DNA of 64,000 nucleotides from Marinobacter sp. LV10R510-11A (GTDB lineage: Bacteria > Pseudomonadota > Gammaproteobacteria > Pseudomonadales > Oleiphilaceae): NCBI RefSeq assembly GCF_900215155.1, contig NZ_LT907980.1, positions 2,046,001-2,110,000 on the forward strand. The letters run 5' to 3'. The notes beneath the pieces are model-generated. The model was not told the DNA's origin. It searched no databases and saw nothing but the letters and a program-made list of their open reading frames with translations. Positions 44,417 to 54,511 of the stretch are shown in pieces. The position numbers and the translations under genes were made by a program. Position 1 is the first letter of the stretch; each line of letters opens with the position of its first letter.

Positions 44417-45955
44417 TCAGGCCGCTTGCTTGCGAACTCGGGACGACCCGGAGCCCCTCGTTTTTTTCGCCTTAAGCGCGTAGCGGTTCAAACCCGCTAG
44501 GTGAATCTTGCGCAGATACACAGCCCAATCAATCAGACACGCATCTACGGGAAACAGAACCTTGTCCACCTCCCCCATGCGTGATGCCATAGCCAGCAGA
44601 TCGTCATTGCGGAAGATATAATCCGGCGCGGTGTAGAAACCAAAAATGGTCGCCAGTGAACGCGTGGTGTCCAGGTTGCGCAATACCTTAAGCTCACGAT
44701 CTTGCCCCAGCAGTTGCATCATACGTCGGGCCAGACTGAATGGAATGCGAGCACCGCCCACCAAGGCATCAAACAACGTCCGATTCACCGCAATAAAGGG
44801 CTTGACCGGCCGGCGATAGAAAAGCCGCTCATAGGCTGCGTAATTCGTTTTGGCTTCAGCCATCAGGTGGTCGATAAACTCACCCACAGACACCGGGTTG
44901 GAACTGCCACTGCAACACTGGTACACCCGAGGCCGTGGAGGCTCACTCATTGCCTCAGCAACCGCGAGAATAAGCGCGTTTGCCACAAGGTCGACGGGGA
45001 TGACATCAATAATGCCGGAGCGTTTACCGGGGAATATCGTTACTTTTTCTCTGGCGTAGGCAAGAATGATCGCATCAGCTACTTTCACGCCTTCAATCCA
45101 GCCAGGTGCCGGCTCTTCCAAAGCGCTCTCGATGATGGATGGGCGCACTATTGTTAGAGCTCGCCCTTCAAGCGCCTTCATCAGTATTTGCTCACCCAGC
45201 CACTTGGTGAAAGTATAGGTATCACTCCAGCCGTAGCGGTTTGCTTCGCGGATACCCAGATCCACAAGCTTGTTCTCCAACACTTTTCCTGTGTATCGCG
45301 AGTGCACGTCTGCAATGCTGTCTTTAAGAAGCCGGATTAGCTCTTCGACCTCATAATAGCCGGCTGAGCTGCGGGGAACCTCTTCACCAGCGGGCTTGAC
45401 TACCGATTCGGTAATCTGACCAGAACTCATTCCGTTTACATAACAGGTCGAAACCTGAACTACCGCAAGGGATGGATTGTGGCGCGCCAGTTCAGCAATA
45501 TTCTGTAGACACAAGGTATTAATAGACAACGCCTTGTCCAGCTCTTCGCGGAAATTGACGCTGGCAGCGGAGTTAATAACCGCATCGATGCTGCTTGCCA
45601 GTTCCCGAACCGCCTCTGGCTGCAAACCAAAATTAGGCTGTGTTACCTCTCCCGTAACACAGTGCAGCCGCTCCTCCAGAAAAGCCTCGAGCGCCTCACT
45701 ATTTTCTTGGCGCAAGCGGTCAAATACTGAGGAGGTAGCAATCTCATTGAGAAAACGGCTACGCGCCTCAGGGTGTCGTTTATTGCCTCGTATCAGCAGA
45801 TGTATACCGCCGATATCCGGCACCGCACGAATCAGTTTTTCCAGAACGACTTTGCCAAGGAACCCCGTAGTGCCCGTAATCAGAACATGCTTGCCACGCA
45901 GCTGCTCAAGTACTTTTGACGAAGACACTTCAGCGCCCTCTTTTTGCTTTGCCAT
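44417..45955 (-). CDS. fatty acyl-CoA reductase (alcohol-forming type)
   Basis: A 512-residue reductase that turns long-chain fatty acyl-CoA into fatty alcohol, the precursor of wax esters. The N-terminal NADPH-binding motif is ITGTTGFLGKV (26-36), and the SDR pair Tyr247/Lys251 lies in YTFTKWLGEQ. The sequence resembles the Marinobacter FAR characterised in wax-ester formation (VRPSIIESALEEP, AYAREKVTIFPGKRSGIIDV, YQCCSG, LDTTRSLATIFGFYTAPDYI). The start at ATG 45955 has AAGGAG at 7 nt; an upstream in-frame start gives 24 extra Cys/His-rich residues. The fusion-like AMP-binding variants are much longer. Confidence 0.93.
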   Translation of the reverse strand: MAKQKEGAEVSSSKVLEQLRGKHVLITGTTGFLGKVVLEKLIRAVPDIGGIHLLIRGNKRHPEARSRFLNEIATSSVFDRLRQENSEALEAFLEERLHCVTGEVTQPNFGLQPEAVRELASSIDAVINSAASVNFREELDKALSINTLCLQNIAELARHNPSLAVVQVSTCYVNGMSSGQITESVVKPAGEEVPRSSAGYYEVEELIRLLKDSIADVHSRYTGKVLENKLVDLGIREANRYGWSDTYTFTKWLGEQILMKALEGRALTIVRPSIIESALEEPAPGWIEGVKVADAIILAYAREKVTIFPGKRSGIIDVIPVDLVANALILAVAEAMSEPPRPRVYQCCSGSSNPVSVGEFIDHLMAEAKTNYAAYERLFYRRPVKPFIAVNRTLFDALVGGARIPFSLARRMMQLLGQDRELKVLRNLDTTRSLATIFGFYTAPDYIFRNDDLLAMASRMGEVDKVLFPVDACLIDWAVYLRKIHLAGLNRYALKAKKTRGSGSSRVRKQAA

Positions 45956-46067
45956 TGTGAAAGCTCCTTTTCGTTGATGCCTACCGTACCCGATTCTTAC
46001 ACAATCCCGGTGGCAGTGCGGTGACAAACTACAAGGTTATCACCAATACCAGCAAAACAATGCCTTC

Positions 46068-47342
46068 TCAACGGTCGTTGTTTTCTATACCCGTCAGCGA
46101 GCGGAGCAACTGGCTCAGTGAGACATCAGAAGGCTGTTCTTTCAATGCTCTGATCAGCTTTTTCTGATCACCAAATCTGATGCGATCGTAAAAGGGCTCG
46201 GGGAGCACAGTTTGGAGCGAGATCTCGTCGGCTAGGTGCCTCAGATGAGCCGCCAAATGCTCGCGCAGTTCCGGATTCAGACTTTCCCAAGCAATTGCGC
46301 CAAGCCCTGTCTGGATAATTTCGATGGTATCGTTGTCTGGAGTGCGGCCCAGCAGTGCGAACAAACGGATAAAAACATCGTACCGCAACAGTGCGCTTTC
46401 CGTTGTCTGCTCGAACACAGATTCCAGCTCACCAACAGCCTGAAGACACCGCTCGCGAGGGCTTGCCACAGCGGGCGCAACGTCCGTTTTATGTGTTCGG
46501 CCCGGTTGCCGCTTCGAAACTGAATGCCAGTAGGCCGCTATACCCGCTTTGCGAGGGGGTAATTGCGATAGGCGCACATCAAGCATGTCCGCCAGAGTAA
46601 GGAACTGGCGGCAAGACGGATCAGACTCTGGTAACAGTGCAACTGGCTTCTGATTCAACACCGACTGGCGCAGGGTTTCATCGCGCCATACACCACCCAT
46701 GTAGTGCAGAGAACATTGCAGGTGACGTCGGGCGGCTGAATCGAGGCGTTGAAACACTGAGCGGGCCTGGCTGGCACCCTGCGCCATATTAATGAGCACA
46801 CTGGGTGTTCTCCGGTACCCGCGGCGCTTCAGTACCTTAATCAGGGAAAACGCGTCTGTCAGTGAGGCAGGGTCGGGAGTCACAACAACGCACGCCAGCT
46901 CCGCCGCCGCAATCATGTGCATACCAGCAGGCTGAAGACCTGCGGCGGTATCTGTTATGACGTAATCGTAGCGTCTTTCGAGTATTGAGAGGGCCCGTAG
47001 GATACCAAAACTTTCTTCAGGCTCCATGTCCATGCATTCCTGAACACCAGACGCACCCGGTAAGATATGCAGACCGTAATCCGCCTCCAGCAGGATGTCC
47101 TCAAGACGACATTCACCGGCAATCACATTAGCCAGCGTTCGCTCAGGATAAAGCCCCAGCATGATGCTGACGTTGGCAAGATCCGTATCACCGTCTAGCA
47201 GTAGAACGCGCTTTTGGTGGCGAGCCAAAGTGAGCGCTAAGTTAAGTGCAATAGATGTTTTCCCCACACCCCCTTTACCACCCGTTACGGCGATCGTTCT
47301 GGGTGAGCTCACCTTATGTACGCGAGATTCCTTAGCACTCAT
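46068..47342 (-). CDS. MinD/FlhG-like ATPase
   Basis: A 424-residue P-loop ATPase of the MinD/ParA/FlhG class. The deviant Walker A GGKGGVGKT lies at residues 21-29, and LLLDGDTDLANVSIMLG and VITDTAAGL follow. The ATPase part covers about 260 residues; the rest (about 160) is an unrecognised helical domain with no membrane-targeting helix at its end. FlhG proteins have a short tail, so this long C-terminus is unusual. The start at ATG 47342 is provisional. It is divergent from the HDOD/kinase gene. Confidence 0.8.
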   Translation of the reverse strand: MSAKESRVHKVSSPRTIAVTGGKGGVGKTSIALNLALTLARHQKRVLLLDGDTDLANVSIMLGLYPERTLANVIAGECRLEDILLEADYGLHILPGASGVQECMDMEPEESFGILRALSILERRYDYVITDTAAGLQPAGMHMIAAAELACVVVTPDPASLTDAFSLIKVLKRRGYRRTPSVLINMAQGASQARSVFQRLDSAARRHLQCSLHYMGGVWRDETLRQSVLNQKPVALLPESDPSCRQFLTLADMLDVRLSQLPPRKAGIAAYWHSVSKRQPGRTHKTDVAPAVASPRERCLQAVGELESVFEQTTESALLRYDVFIRLFALLGRTPDNDTIEIIQTGLGAIAWESLNPELREHLAAHLRHLADEISLQTVLPEPFYDRIRFGDQKKLIRALKEQPSDVSLSQLLRSLTGIENNDR

Positions 47343-47550
47343 GGCAACTGACTTTACATCCTTGCAATAACAACGAACGACGCTATAACCTGTAAAAATT
47401 GTACGCACATCACGTTACAGTGAATACGTTGATCAAAAAAGAGCCACCGGTGTTTAATATCCGCGTGATTTTGTCTAAGCTTACCTCTTTTAATAACAAA
47501 AAATGAACGGAACCTCATAAATTGAGGCTCAGAGCGCAGAAGGCAAATCT

Positions 47551-49512
47551 ATGAATACATTACCGGACCTTCAGCTCCCGAGCCTTCCGGAAGTCACCCT
47601 ACGTGCTCTTGAAGCCTGCCACAGGGATGAAAACTACCGCGCGATCAGCGAAATTGTCGCATGCGATACGGCGCTCGTGGTTCGCATTCTGGCACTGGCC
47701 AACTCGTCTCTTTATGGCCCTACAACCGGAATTCGATCGATAGATCAGGCTTTAATGCGCCTTGGAACCCGGCGATTCAAAACGCTGATACTCACGGCCG
47801 CACTGCGCCAGATCCTTTTTGAGCTGAGTGGCGACGCCTGGCAGCAGTTACGAGACTTCTGGCGACACGCCCTAACTACCGCTATGACGGCGCGCGCACT
47901 GGCAACCCTGACCCGTTATCCCGAAGCTGACGAGGCCTTTATGCTTGGCATGCTCCATAACATCGGAGAGCTGATTGCCATTAACACGCCGGATCTGGAA
48001 ACCAGGCAACAGTATATGAACCGGCAGTCAGACATTGCAGCGGAGCTGGTTACATCCTGGGGGCTAGGCCCACTGGCAGCCGATGCCATGCGCTACCAGC
48101 AGGCACTGCCCTCAGAATTGCGGGACGCGGGACACTTGGTAAAGGTTATAAGCCTTGCTTCTCGCTTGGCACTGTCTGATTCGGCTGGCATTGCCGCTGC
48201 AGGCACCATGTTCGGGCTCAGTGAAGAGTTAACCCGGGAGATCAATCGGCGAATCAGCGATGACGTATCAACAATGGCAGGATCCCTAGGAATCCCGCTG
48301 ATTAACAGCTACAACGCCGAGCCAGCATCACAACAACTGCTCCAAACCGTATTGCAGCAGGCTATCGCCCAGCAAGCAATCGGCTTTGCCGATCTTGCCG
48401 GTAAGAGCGGCGCTATTCTCGCTGAAACCGTTAGCAGCTTGACACTGATTACCGGCCTGCCTGCGCTGTGGTTTGGGTATGACAATGACAATCTTGTTCT
48501 GCTCTCTAGTACCTCCGGACAACATCCTCATCTGGCTGTAACCGCTGAACCCGGCGGTAGCATGCTTACCGAGGCTTTCAACTCACACATACCTGCCAGC
48601 CTGAGCGGGCGCACCCCAACGGTACTCGACCGCCAGCTATTATCGCTGCTGCGAACTCACTCACTGACCGCCGTTCCGGTAGTCACCAGTGACGGTTGTC
48701 CCGGCGTGTTTGTGCTGGGTACCGATGGCCGTACGCCCGACACAATAAAAGAGCTTATACGCTTGTTTATCCGCCAGCTGTCTAGCGTTCTTCAGGAAAA
48801 AAACACGGCCCCCGAAAACGAAACTGAACAGGCTGAAATAAACCAGAAAACTGCCATCGAAAAACTGCGCAGGCAGGTGCATGAGATCAGTAATCCTCTA
48901 ACCATAATACGGCAGTATATCCATCAGCTGCGAAACCGGCTTGATGACCCTGACTCTCGAGGAGAGCTGGACGTTGTACGGGAAGAACTAGATCGCGCAG
49001 GCAACCTGCTGCTGCAGATGAGCCATGACACCGTCGGTGATACAAGTGACAAAACGTCCTGCCTCAATGCAGAATTACAAAGCCTCGCCCGGTTGCTTGA
49101 AGACAGCCTTTTCAGTGCCAGCAACCTGCAATTCAACGTGCTAACGTGTCGGCCTCCGACATTTATCGCTGCTGGGTCGTCAGCTATCCGTCAGATTCTG
49201 ATTAACCTGACTCGAAACGCCGCTGAAAGCCTGCCAGATACGGGTGGCACCGTTACGATAAAAACATCCGCCCCAGTGTGGCAAGGGGGCCGAAACTGGG
49301 TAGAAATGGAAGTAAGCGATACCGGCACAGGCGTACCTGAAACTGTCCGAGAAACCCTATTCACGCCAGGAAAAACCACAAAAGGAGAAGGCCACAGCGG
49401 TTTGGGCCTGAGTATTGTGAAGCAGCTTGTTGATGACATGGAAGGCATTGTTGCTTGCCACACGGGGCAGGAAGGTACCATTTTTCGAATTTTGCTACCG
49501 GCGGCCAGCTAG
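47551..49512 (+). CDS. HDOD / histidine kinase hybrid
   Basis: A 653-residue protein. An N-terminal HDOD domain (about 8-205, LPSLPEVTLRAL) is followed by a GAF-like region (about 285-415) and a histidine kinase core. The H-box has His444 (VHEISNPLTIIRQY); the ATPase has NLTRNAAESLPDTG, VSDTGTGVP and GHSGLGLSIV. In the HD position GMLHNIGELI, Asn137 replaces Asp, as in HDOD proteins. No membrane helix, so cytoplasmic. It is followed by a receiver protein after 42 nt, probably its partner. Confidence 0.88.
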   Translation: MNTLPDLQLPSLPEVTLRALEACHRDENYRAISEIVACDTALVVRILALANSSLYGPTTGIRSIDQALMRLGTRRFKTLILTAALRQILFELSGDAWQQLRDFWRHALTTAMTARALATLTRYPEADEAFMLGMLHNIGELIAINTPDLETRQQYMNRQSDIAAELVTSWGLGPLAADAMRYQQALPSELRDAGHLVKVISLASRLALSDSAGIAAAGTMFGLSEELTREINRRISDDVSTMAGSLGIPLINSYNAEPASQQLLQTVLQQAIAQQAIGFADLAGKSGAILAETVSSLTLITGLPALWFGYDNDNLVLLSSTSGQHPHLAVTAEPGGSMLTEAFNSHIPASLSGRTPTVLDRQLLSLLRTHSLTAVPVVTSDGCPGVFVLGTDGRTPDTIKELIRLFIRQLSSVLQEKNTAPENETEQAEINQKTAIEKLRRQVHEISNPLTIIRQYIHQLRNRLDDPDSRGELDVVREELDRAGNLLLQMSHDTVGDTSDKTSCLNAELQSLARLLEDSLFSASNLQFNVLTCRPPTFIAAGSSAIRQILINLTRNAAESLPDTGGTVTIKTSAPVWQGGRNWVEMEVSDTGTGVPETVRETLFTPGKTTKGEGHSGLGLSIVKQLVDDMEGIVACHTGQEGTIFRILLPAAS

Positions 49513-49554
49513 AAAAACCACATCCGACTGACACAGTAAAACGGATACAAATCG

Positions 49555-51732
49555 ATGGCATCTGAACGTACCAACAGACACTCATCTCAGAGGCTGGCAG
49601 CGCGCATTCTGGTGGTTGATGACGAGCCACGGCTGGCGAGTACACTGGCTACTCTACTGCGCAGCTGCGGTTACGATGCCACCGAAGCCCATGGCGGAAG
49701 GCGTGCATGCGAATTAATAGACACCCAGCGCTTCGACCTTGCACTGTTGGATTTGCGCATGCCAGAAGTCGATGGTTTCGCCGTTATGACTCATCTTGAA
49801 AACCAGCAGCCTGCTTGCGGAACTATCGTAATCAGTGGAGAAAGTTCGTTTACAACTGTCAGCCGGGCGCTTCGACGTGGGGCTCTGGACTACATCCGCA
49901 AACCCTTTGACCCAGAAGATCTGGTCGCTACAGTAAAAGGCGTCGCCGACAAGCAATCGTTACTTAAGGCCCATGAAAACATACAGGGGCGCCTTGAGAA
50001 ATCCGAAGCCCTTCACCGGTACATTGTAAACAGCTCGCCAGACATCGTTTTCATGCTTGATGCAGATGGCCGCTTCTGCTTTATCAACAGCAAGATTGAA
50101 AGCATGCTGGGCTACAAACCGGTTGAGCTCTGTGGTCAGCATTTCCGACACATTCTAGATGACCGTGATGTTGCTAGGGGCATATACGCGCTCAATGCAC
50201 CAGATATCAGCGCAGACAACCCCCGCACCCTGGAGATCCGCCTTAAAACCCGCGGCAGCCGACGGGCCACGCGGCATTTTGAAGTGACCGCCTTTCCCAT
50301 CGACCCCCAGACATGGATGCACAATGGCAACACCCAGGGCGGCGGCAGTGGCCAGAACGCTTGCTACTACGGAACTGCCCGGGACGTTACCGAACGCAAG
50401 GAAGCCGAAGCGTTTATCAATTTTCAGGCTTACCATGACCTGCTCACACGCCTTCCTAACCGGGCGCTGTTCAAAGACCGATTGGAGCTGGCCATTACTC
50501 ATGCAGGCCGAGGGAGCCAAAAACTGGCGGTCATGTTTCTAGACCTCGACCGCTTCAAGATTATTAACGACACACTTGGTCACGCCATGGGCGACCGTCT
50601 GCTGCAAGCCGTAACCCAGCGTCTCGAAAGTTGCCTGCGCAAGGGCGATACATTGTCACGCTTTGGTGGTGACGAGTTCACCTTGTTGCTGCCCTCGATT
50701 CATGGCCACGAAGATGCCAGCCAGATCGCCAGAAAGCTCATCAAAGCGCTCAAAGCGCCGTTCCTGTTGGGCGAACATGAAGTGTTCGTGGGTGTCAGCA
50801 TTGGTATCGCGATCTACCCAGAGGCGGGCAGCAGCATGGACCAGCTGATCCAGAACGCCGATATCGCCATGTACCATGTCAAAGCCAAAGGCAAAGACAG
50901 CTACCGATTTTTCTCCGAAAGCATGAGCATCGACAGCACGAACCGCCTCAATTTGGAGCGGGATTTGCGGCTGGCACTTAAAAGAAATGAGCTGCGGGTG
51001 TTCTATCAGCCCCAGGTTTGCGCAAGCACGAACCGAATTATGGGGCTGGAAGCCTTGGTACGCTGGCAGCATCCCGAACGTGGCTTACTTTACCCCCGGG
51101 ATTTCCTGGGCTTGGCAGAAGAAACTCAACTGATCAGCCAACTTAGCGAGCAAGTTCTGGATCAGGCCTGCCGGGATGTCGGCAAATGGATCCGTTCCGG
51201 TCACCGGGATTTGCGTTTGGCCGTCAACCTTTCCCCTGTTGAAGTAGAGCACCCCAAATTTGTAGAAACCCTGATGAAGCGGGTTAAAGCCAATCGGTTC
51301 CCTCCCGGCAATTTGGAAATCGAAATCACTGAAAATGTGCTCATGAATGACCTAGATCAGATCAGCCAGAAACTTCGGGAACTGGCCGATATGGACGTCC
51401 GTATCGCCATTGATGACTTTGGCACGGGTTATTCATCACTCAACTATTTGCACAGGCTTCCTATCCACACCCTGAAGGTGGATCAGTCTTTTGTTAAAGC
51501 CATTCACAGTGGCGTGGATGATGCCTGCATTGTTAACGCCATTGTCGCCATGGCTCACGGCCTGAAGCTGGAAATCGTCGCCGAAGGCGTGGAGACTGAG
51601 AGCCAGCTTCAGTACTTACGGACCCTTGGGTGCCACCAAGTACAAGGCTTTATTTATGGCCCGGCACAGCCTGCCACAGATATCAGCAAACTACTGGCAC
51701 ACACAACCGTTCGAACGGCCCTGTCGGGCTGA
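49555..51732 (+). CDS. receiver-PAS-GGDEF-EAL cyclic-di-GMP protein
   Basis: A 725-residue regulator. The receiver domain has Asp66 (LLDLRMP); a PAS domain (about 150-285) follows. The GGDEF domain is complete (GGDEF at 371-375), and the EAL domain has EAL at 499-501, NLSPVEVEHP, ITENVLMND and DDFGTGYSSL. Both synthesis and hydrolysis of cyclic di-GMP are therefore possible. It follows the HDOD/kinase gene closely, so phosphorylation from it is plausible. No membrane segment. Confidence 0.92.
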   Translation: MASERTNRHSSQRLAARILVVDDEPRLASTLATLLRSCGYDATEAHGGRRACELIDTQRFDLALLDLRMPEVDGFAVMTHLENQQPACGTIVISGESSFTTVSRALRRGALDYIRKPFDPEDLVATVKGVADKQSLLKAHENIQGRLEKSEALHRYIVNSSPDIVFMLDADGRFCFINSKIESMLGYKPVELCGQHFRHILDDRDVARGIYALNAPDISADNPRTLEIRLKTRGSRRATRHFEVTAFPIDPQTWMHNGNTQGGGSGQNACYYGTARDVTERKEAEAFINFQAYHDLLTRLPNRALFKDRLELAITHAGRGSQKLAVMFLDLDRFKIINDTLGHAMGDRLLQAVTQRLESCLRKGDTLSRFGGDEFTLLLPSIHGHEDASQIARKLIKALKAPFLLGEHEVFVGVSIGIAIYPEAGSSMDQLIQNADIAMYHVKAKGKDSYRFFSESMSIDSTNRLNLERDLRLALKRNELRVFYQPQVCASTNRIMGLEALVRWQHPERGLLYPRDFLGLAEETQLISQLSEQVLDQACRDVGKWIRSGHRDLRLAVNLSPVEVEHPKFVETLMKRVKANRFPPGNLEIEITENVLMNDLDQISQKLRELADMDVRIAIDDFGTGYSSLNYLHRLPIHTLKVDQSFVKAIHSGVDDACIVNAIVAMAHGLKLEIVAEGVETESQLQYLRTLGCHQVQGFIYGPAQPATDISKLLAHTTVRTALSG

Positions 51733-51981
51733 TCACGTTACAGCACGCCGCTGAAAATTGTCCTACATTCCTAGCAAAAACCTTGACCCTGTTTGCAAAG
51801 TATTGCTTTGCGTTAACTTGTGTATCCGAAAATGTGTATTGCTGCACATACTTTCTCAACCTTGTTCAATAAGCTCGGACTCATAAGACATTGGCCACCG
51901 AAGCGCTCGACGCACGTCGTCAGGGCAACAACACAATAACGGTGGCAATATCCCAGCGAACAAGAACAGGCAGCAGTCATC

Positions 51982-52635
51982 ATGCGCGACAAGTACCGTT
52001 ACATCGGCCCCGTATACGATTTCCTCAGCAACCTCTACAGCGGCAAAAACATCCACCACTGCAAAACAGCCATGTTAGACGTGGAGACAGTAAAGCCCGG
52101 AGACCGCATCCTCTTTGCTGGTGTTGGCCATGGTCGAGATGCCATACGCGCAGCTGAACTGGGCGCCGACGTTACCGTTGTTGACCTGTCAGAAACCATG
52201 TTACGGAAATTTGAAGAAGCCCAGGAAAGCGAAGCGCCGCACCTGACCGTTCGCCGTATTCACAGCGACATCATGAAAGTAGAGGAATTAGGCCAGTACG
52301 ATATGGTCGTCGCCAATTTCTTCCTCAATGTGTTCGACGAAACCATGATGGTGCGGGTTCTAGAACACCTTATTAATCTTGGCAAGGCCGATGCCAACAT
52401 TGTTGTGGGCGACTTCTGCTATCCCACCGGCAATGTGTTTTCACGCATGTTCAAAAAACTTTACTGGTACATGGCTGTATTCACATTCTGGCTATTTGCC
52501 AACAATGCCTTCCACAAAATCTACAACTACCCAGAGCACATGCAGCGCCTAGGCCTTGAAGTTACCGAGAAAAAACACTTCAAGCTGCTGAACATGGACT
52601 GCTACTGGTCAATTCTCGGCCGCAAGCAGGCGTAA
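51982..52635 (+). CDS. class I SAM-dependent methyltransferase
   Basis: A 217-residue methyltransferase. Motif I is ILFAGVGHGRDAIRAAELGADVTVVDLS. The C-terminal half is hydrophobic (YWYMAVFTFWLFANNAF), suggesting membrane contact or a lipid substrate. It is followed after 40 nt by a DUF2156-like gene in the same direction. Substrate unknown; an amino-lipid or membrane lipid is possible but only from context. Confidence 0.75.
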   Translation: MRDKYRYIGPVYDFLSNLYSGKNIHHCKTAMLDVETVKPGDRILFAGVGHGRDAIRAAELGADVTVVDLSETMLRKFEEAQESEAPHLTVRRIHSDIMKVEELGQYDMVVANFFLNVFDETMMVRVLEHLINLGKADANIVVGDFCYPTGNVFSRMFKKLYWYMAVFTFWLFANNAFHKIYNYPEHMQRLGLEVTEKKHFKLLNMDCYWSILGRKQA

Positions 52636-52675
52636 CCGGCCGCCTGCCAGACAAAAACAATCGGGGAGAATCACT

Positions 52676-53683
52676 ATGTCGGAACAGATTTTTGCACTCG
52701 GGCAAACCAAAGAACTTGAAAGCACTGCCTTTACCTTCGCCGAGAGGGTGAGTTATCTGAAACAGTTTGGTGCTCATTCTCAGTCCTTCTCCACTTTGCA
52801 GGAGGGTATGCAGTACTTCGATGCACCTGGCCTGGGCTACGTGGCCTATATGCGCAAGTGGGGCTGCACATTTGTTCTGTCCGATCCTGTATGCGCCCCG
52901 GAAAACTTCGGCGAGATTCTTGAGCAGTTCCACAAGCGTTATCCCAACGCTTCCTATATTCAGGTCTCAAAGGCAGTGGTCGACTTCATGCATCTGCGCT
53001 TTGGCCTTTATGGAACACAGTGTGGTAGCGAATCTCGCATCGATTTGGGCAAGTGGTCTCTCAGTGGCAAGAAAAAACAAATTCTGCGCACCGCGCTGAA
53101 TCAGGCTGAAAAGTGCGGGATAACGGTGCAGGAGCGCTACAGTGACGACCACACCCGTGAAATCTCAGAGGCTTGGATTCGTACCCGAAAATGCAAAAGC
53201 AATGAGATCCGCTTTCTGATCCGCCCCATGGAGATGGAGTATAGCGAGAACGAGCGCCGTTTCTACGCTTACCAAGATGGCAAGGCCGTGGGGTTTGTCT
53301 ACTTTGACCCAATATATCGCAACAACGAAATTATCAGTTACGTGCCTAATATTTCCCGCGCCAACGCAGATTTCCGACAGGGCGTTTTTTACACCTTAAT
53401 GGCGCATGCCATGGAGGCGTTCAAAGCTGAGGGTGTTCCTTATCTGGATCTGGGTCTTATCCCGCTGTCTCTTGATTCCACAACGGAACATCAAGAAAGC
53501 CCACTTCTGAAGCGGATTCTGCACGGCCTCTACAATAGAGGGAACTCCATCTATAATTTCAAGGGGTTGGAGTTCACAAAATCGCGGTTCCGGGGCGATA
53601 ACTTTAAAACCTACTGTTGTCACAAGCGGGGCATTCCGGTTTGGGAATTTCTCGTCATGTTCAAACTGACCCAGGTGCTATGA
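52676..53683 (+). CDS. DUF2156-like (MprF C-terminal-type) protein
   Basis: A 335-residue protein with the double GNAT-like fold of DUF2156, found at the end of MprF, which transfers amino acids to phosphatidylglycerol. Segments YVAYMRKWGCTFVLSDPVC, QILRTALNQAEKCGITVQE and FYAYQDGKAVGFVYFDPIY fit. There is no flippase part and no membrane helix. GGGGAGAA precedes the ATG. Coupled with a methyltransferase, it could modify a lipid headgroup; this is inference. Its 3' end overlaps murI by 6 nt. Confidence 0.7.
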   Translation: MSEQIFALGQTKELESTAFTFAERVSYLKQFGAHSQSFSTLQEGMQYFDAPGLGYVAYMRKWGCTFVLSDPVCAPENFGEILEQFHKRYPNASYIQVSKAVVDFMHLRFGLYGTQCGSESRIDLGKWSLSGKKKQILRTALNQAEKCGITVQERYSDDHTREISEAWIRTRKCKSNEIRFLIRPMEMEYSENERRFYAYQDGKAVGFVYFDPIYRNNEIISYVPNISRANADFRQGVFYTLMAHAMEAFKAEGVPYLDLGLIPLSLDSTTEHQESPLLKRILHGLYNRGNSIYNFKGLEFTKSRFRGDNFKTYCCHKRGIPVWEFLVMFKLTQVL

Positions 53684-54511
53684 TTTCCCGGGCCAATTCC
53701 CAATAACCGCACGCGGCTGCAGGCCCAAACCCATCATAAAGCCTGCAACACCCACCGGCGAGTTGCCTGAGAACAAAGCGGTGACCACTGGCGTGCAAGA
53801 CGTGTCGTGTTCGGCCAACACGTCCACAGATGGCTGCACTTGCGCCAGAAGCCAAGCTACACGGCGGGCAATGGCTTCTCCCGAATCCACCCAGGACTTT
53901 ACGCCTGGTAGGCTTCGCTTTAGGTTATCCAGCAAAAGCGGATAGTGGGTGCAGCCAAGAACCACGGTATCAACCCCCGCATCACGCAGCCCCACAACAG
54001 CCCGATCAAGTTCGGCCTGCGGCACGGGCACGCCCCGAACCAAGCCTTCCGCCCACTGTACCAGCCCCGGGTGGCCCACACGTTCAACCTGGCAATCAGC
54101 GGCAAACTCCCCGATCAGTTGATCTATATAGGGCCGCCGCACGGTTGCCGGAGTGGCAAGAAGGCCTATGCGACGGTTCAGGGTTTGTGCCGCTGCCGGC
54201 TTCACTGGCGGCACCACACCAACCACAGGCACCTCTGTTATGGCGCGCAAGTGCGGCAAAGCGATGGTGCTGGCAGTGTTACAGGCAACAACAATGGCAT
54301 CGCAGGGATATTGCTCAAGCGCCACGGCAATGAGGGTGCAACAGCGCTCAATCACGACAGATTCGGGCTGATCGCCATACGGAAACGCTGCATTATCAGC
54401 CAGGTACACAATCGATACGTGGGGCATGGCTTCATGAACACGGGCAGCAACGCTCAGGCCGCCCACACCAGAATCAAAAATCAGAATTCGGGGAGCCACG
54501 CATTCGCTCAA
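53678..54511 (-). CDS. murI: glutamate racemase
   Basis: A 277-residue glutamate racemase that supplies D-glutamate for peptidoglycan. FDSGVGGLS, Cys77 in ACNTAS and Cys187 in GCTHYPLL are the two catalytic cysteines. The start is TTG at 54511, overlapping the nudC stop (TTGA), with GGAGG at 9 nt. Soluble cytosolic enzyme. The operon with nudC is co-translated. Confidence 0.95.
   Translation of the reverse strand: MSECVAPRILIFDSGVGGLSVAARVHEAMPHVSIVYLADNAAFPYGDQPESVVIERCCTLIAVALEQYPCDAIVVACNTASTIALPHLRAITEVPVVGVVPPVKPAAAQTLNRRIGLLATPATVRRPYIDQLIGEFAADCQVERVGHPGLVQWAEGLVRGVPVPQAELDRAVVGLRDAGVDTVVLGCTHYPLLLDNLKRSLPGVKSWVDSGEAIARRVAWLLAQVQPSVDVLAEHDTSCTPVVTALFSGNSPVGVAGFMMGLGLQPRAVIGNWPGKS

Noticed and set aside
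45956..46027. 24-residue extension of the fatty acyl-CoA reductase.
   Set aside because: His/Cys-rich and out of family; AAGGAG sits at the right distance before ATG 45955.
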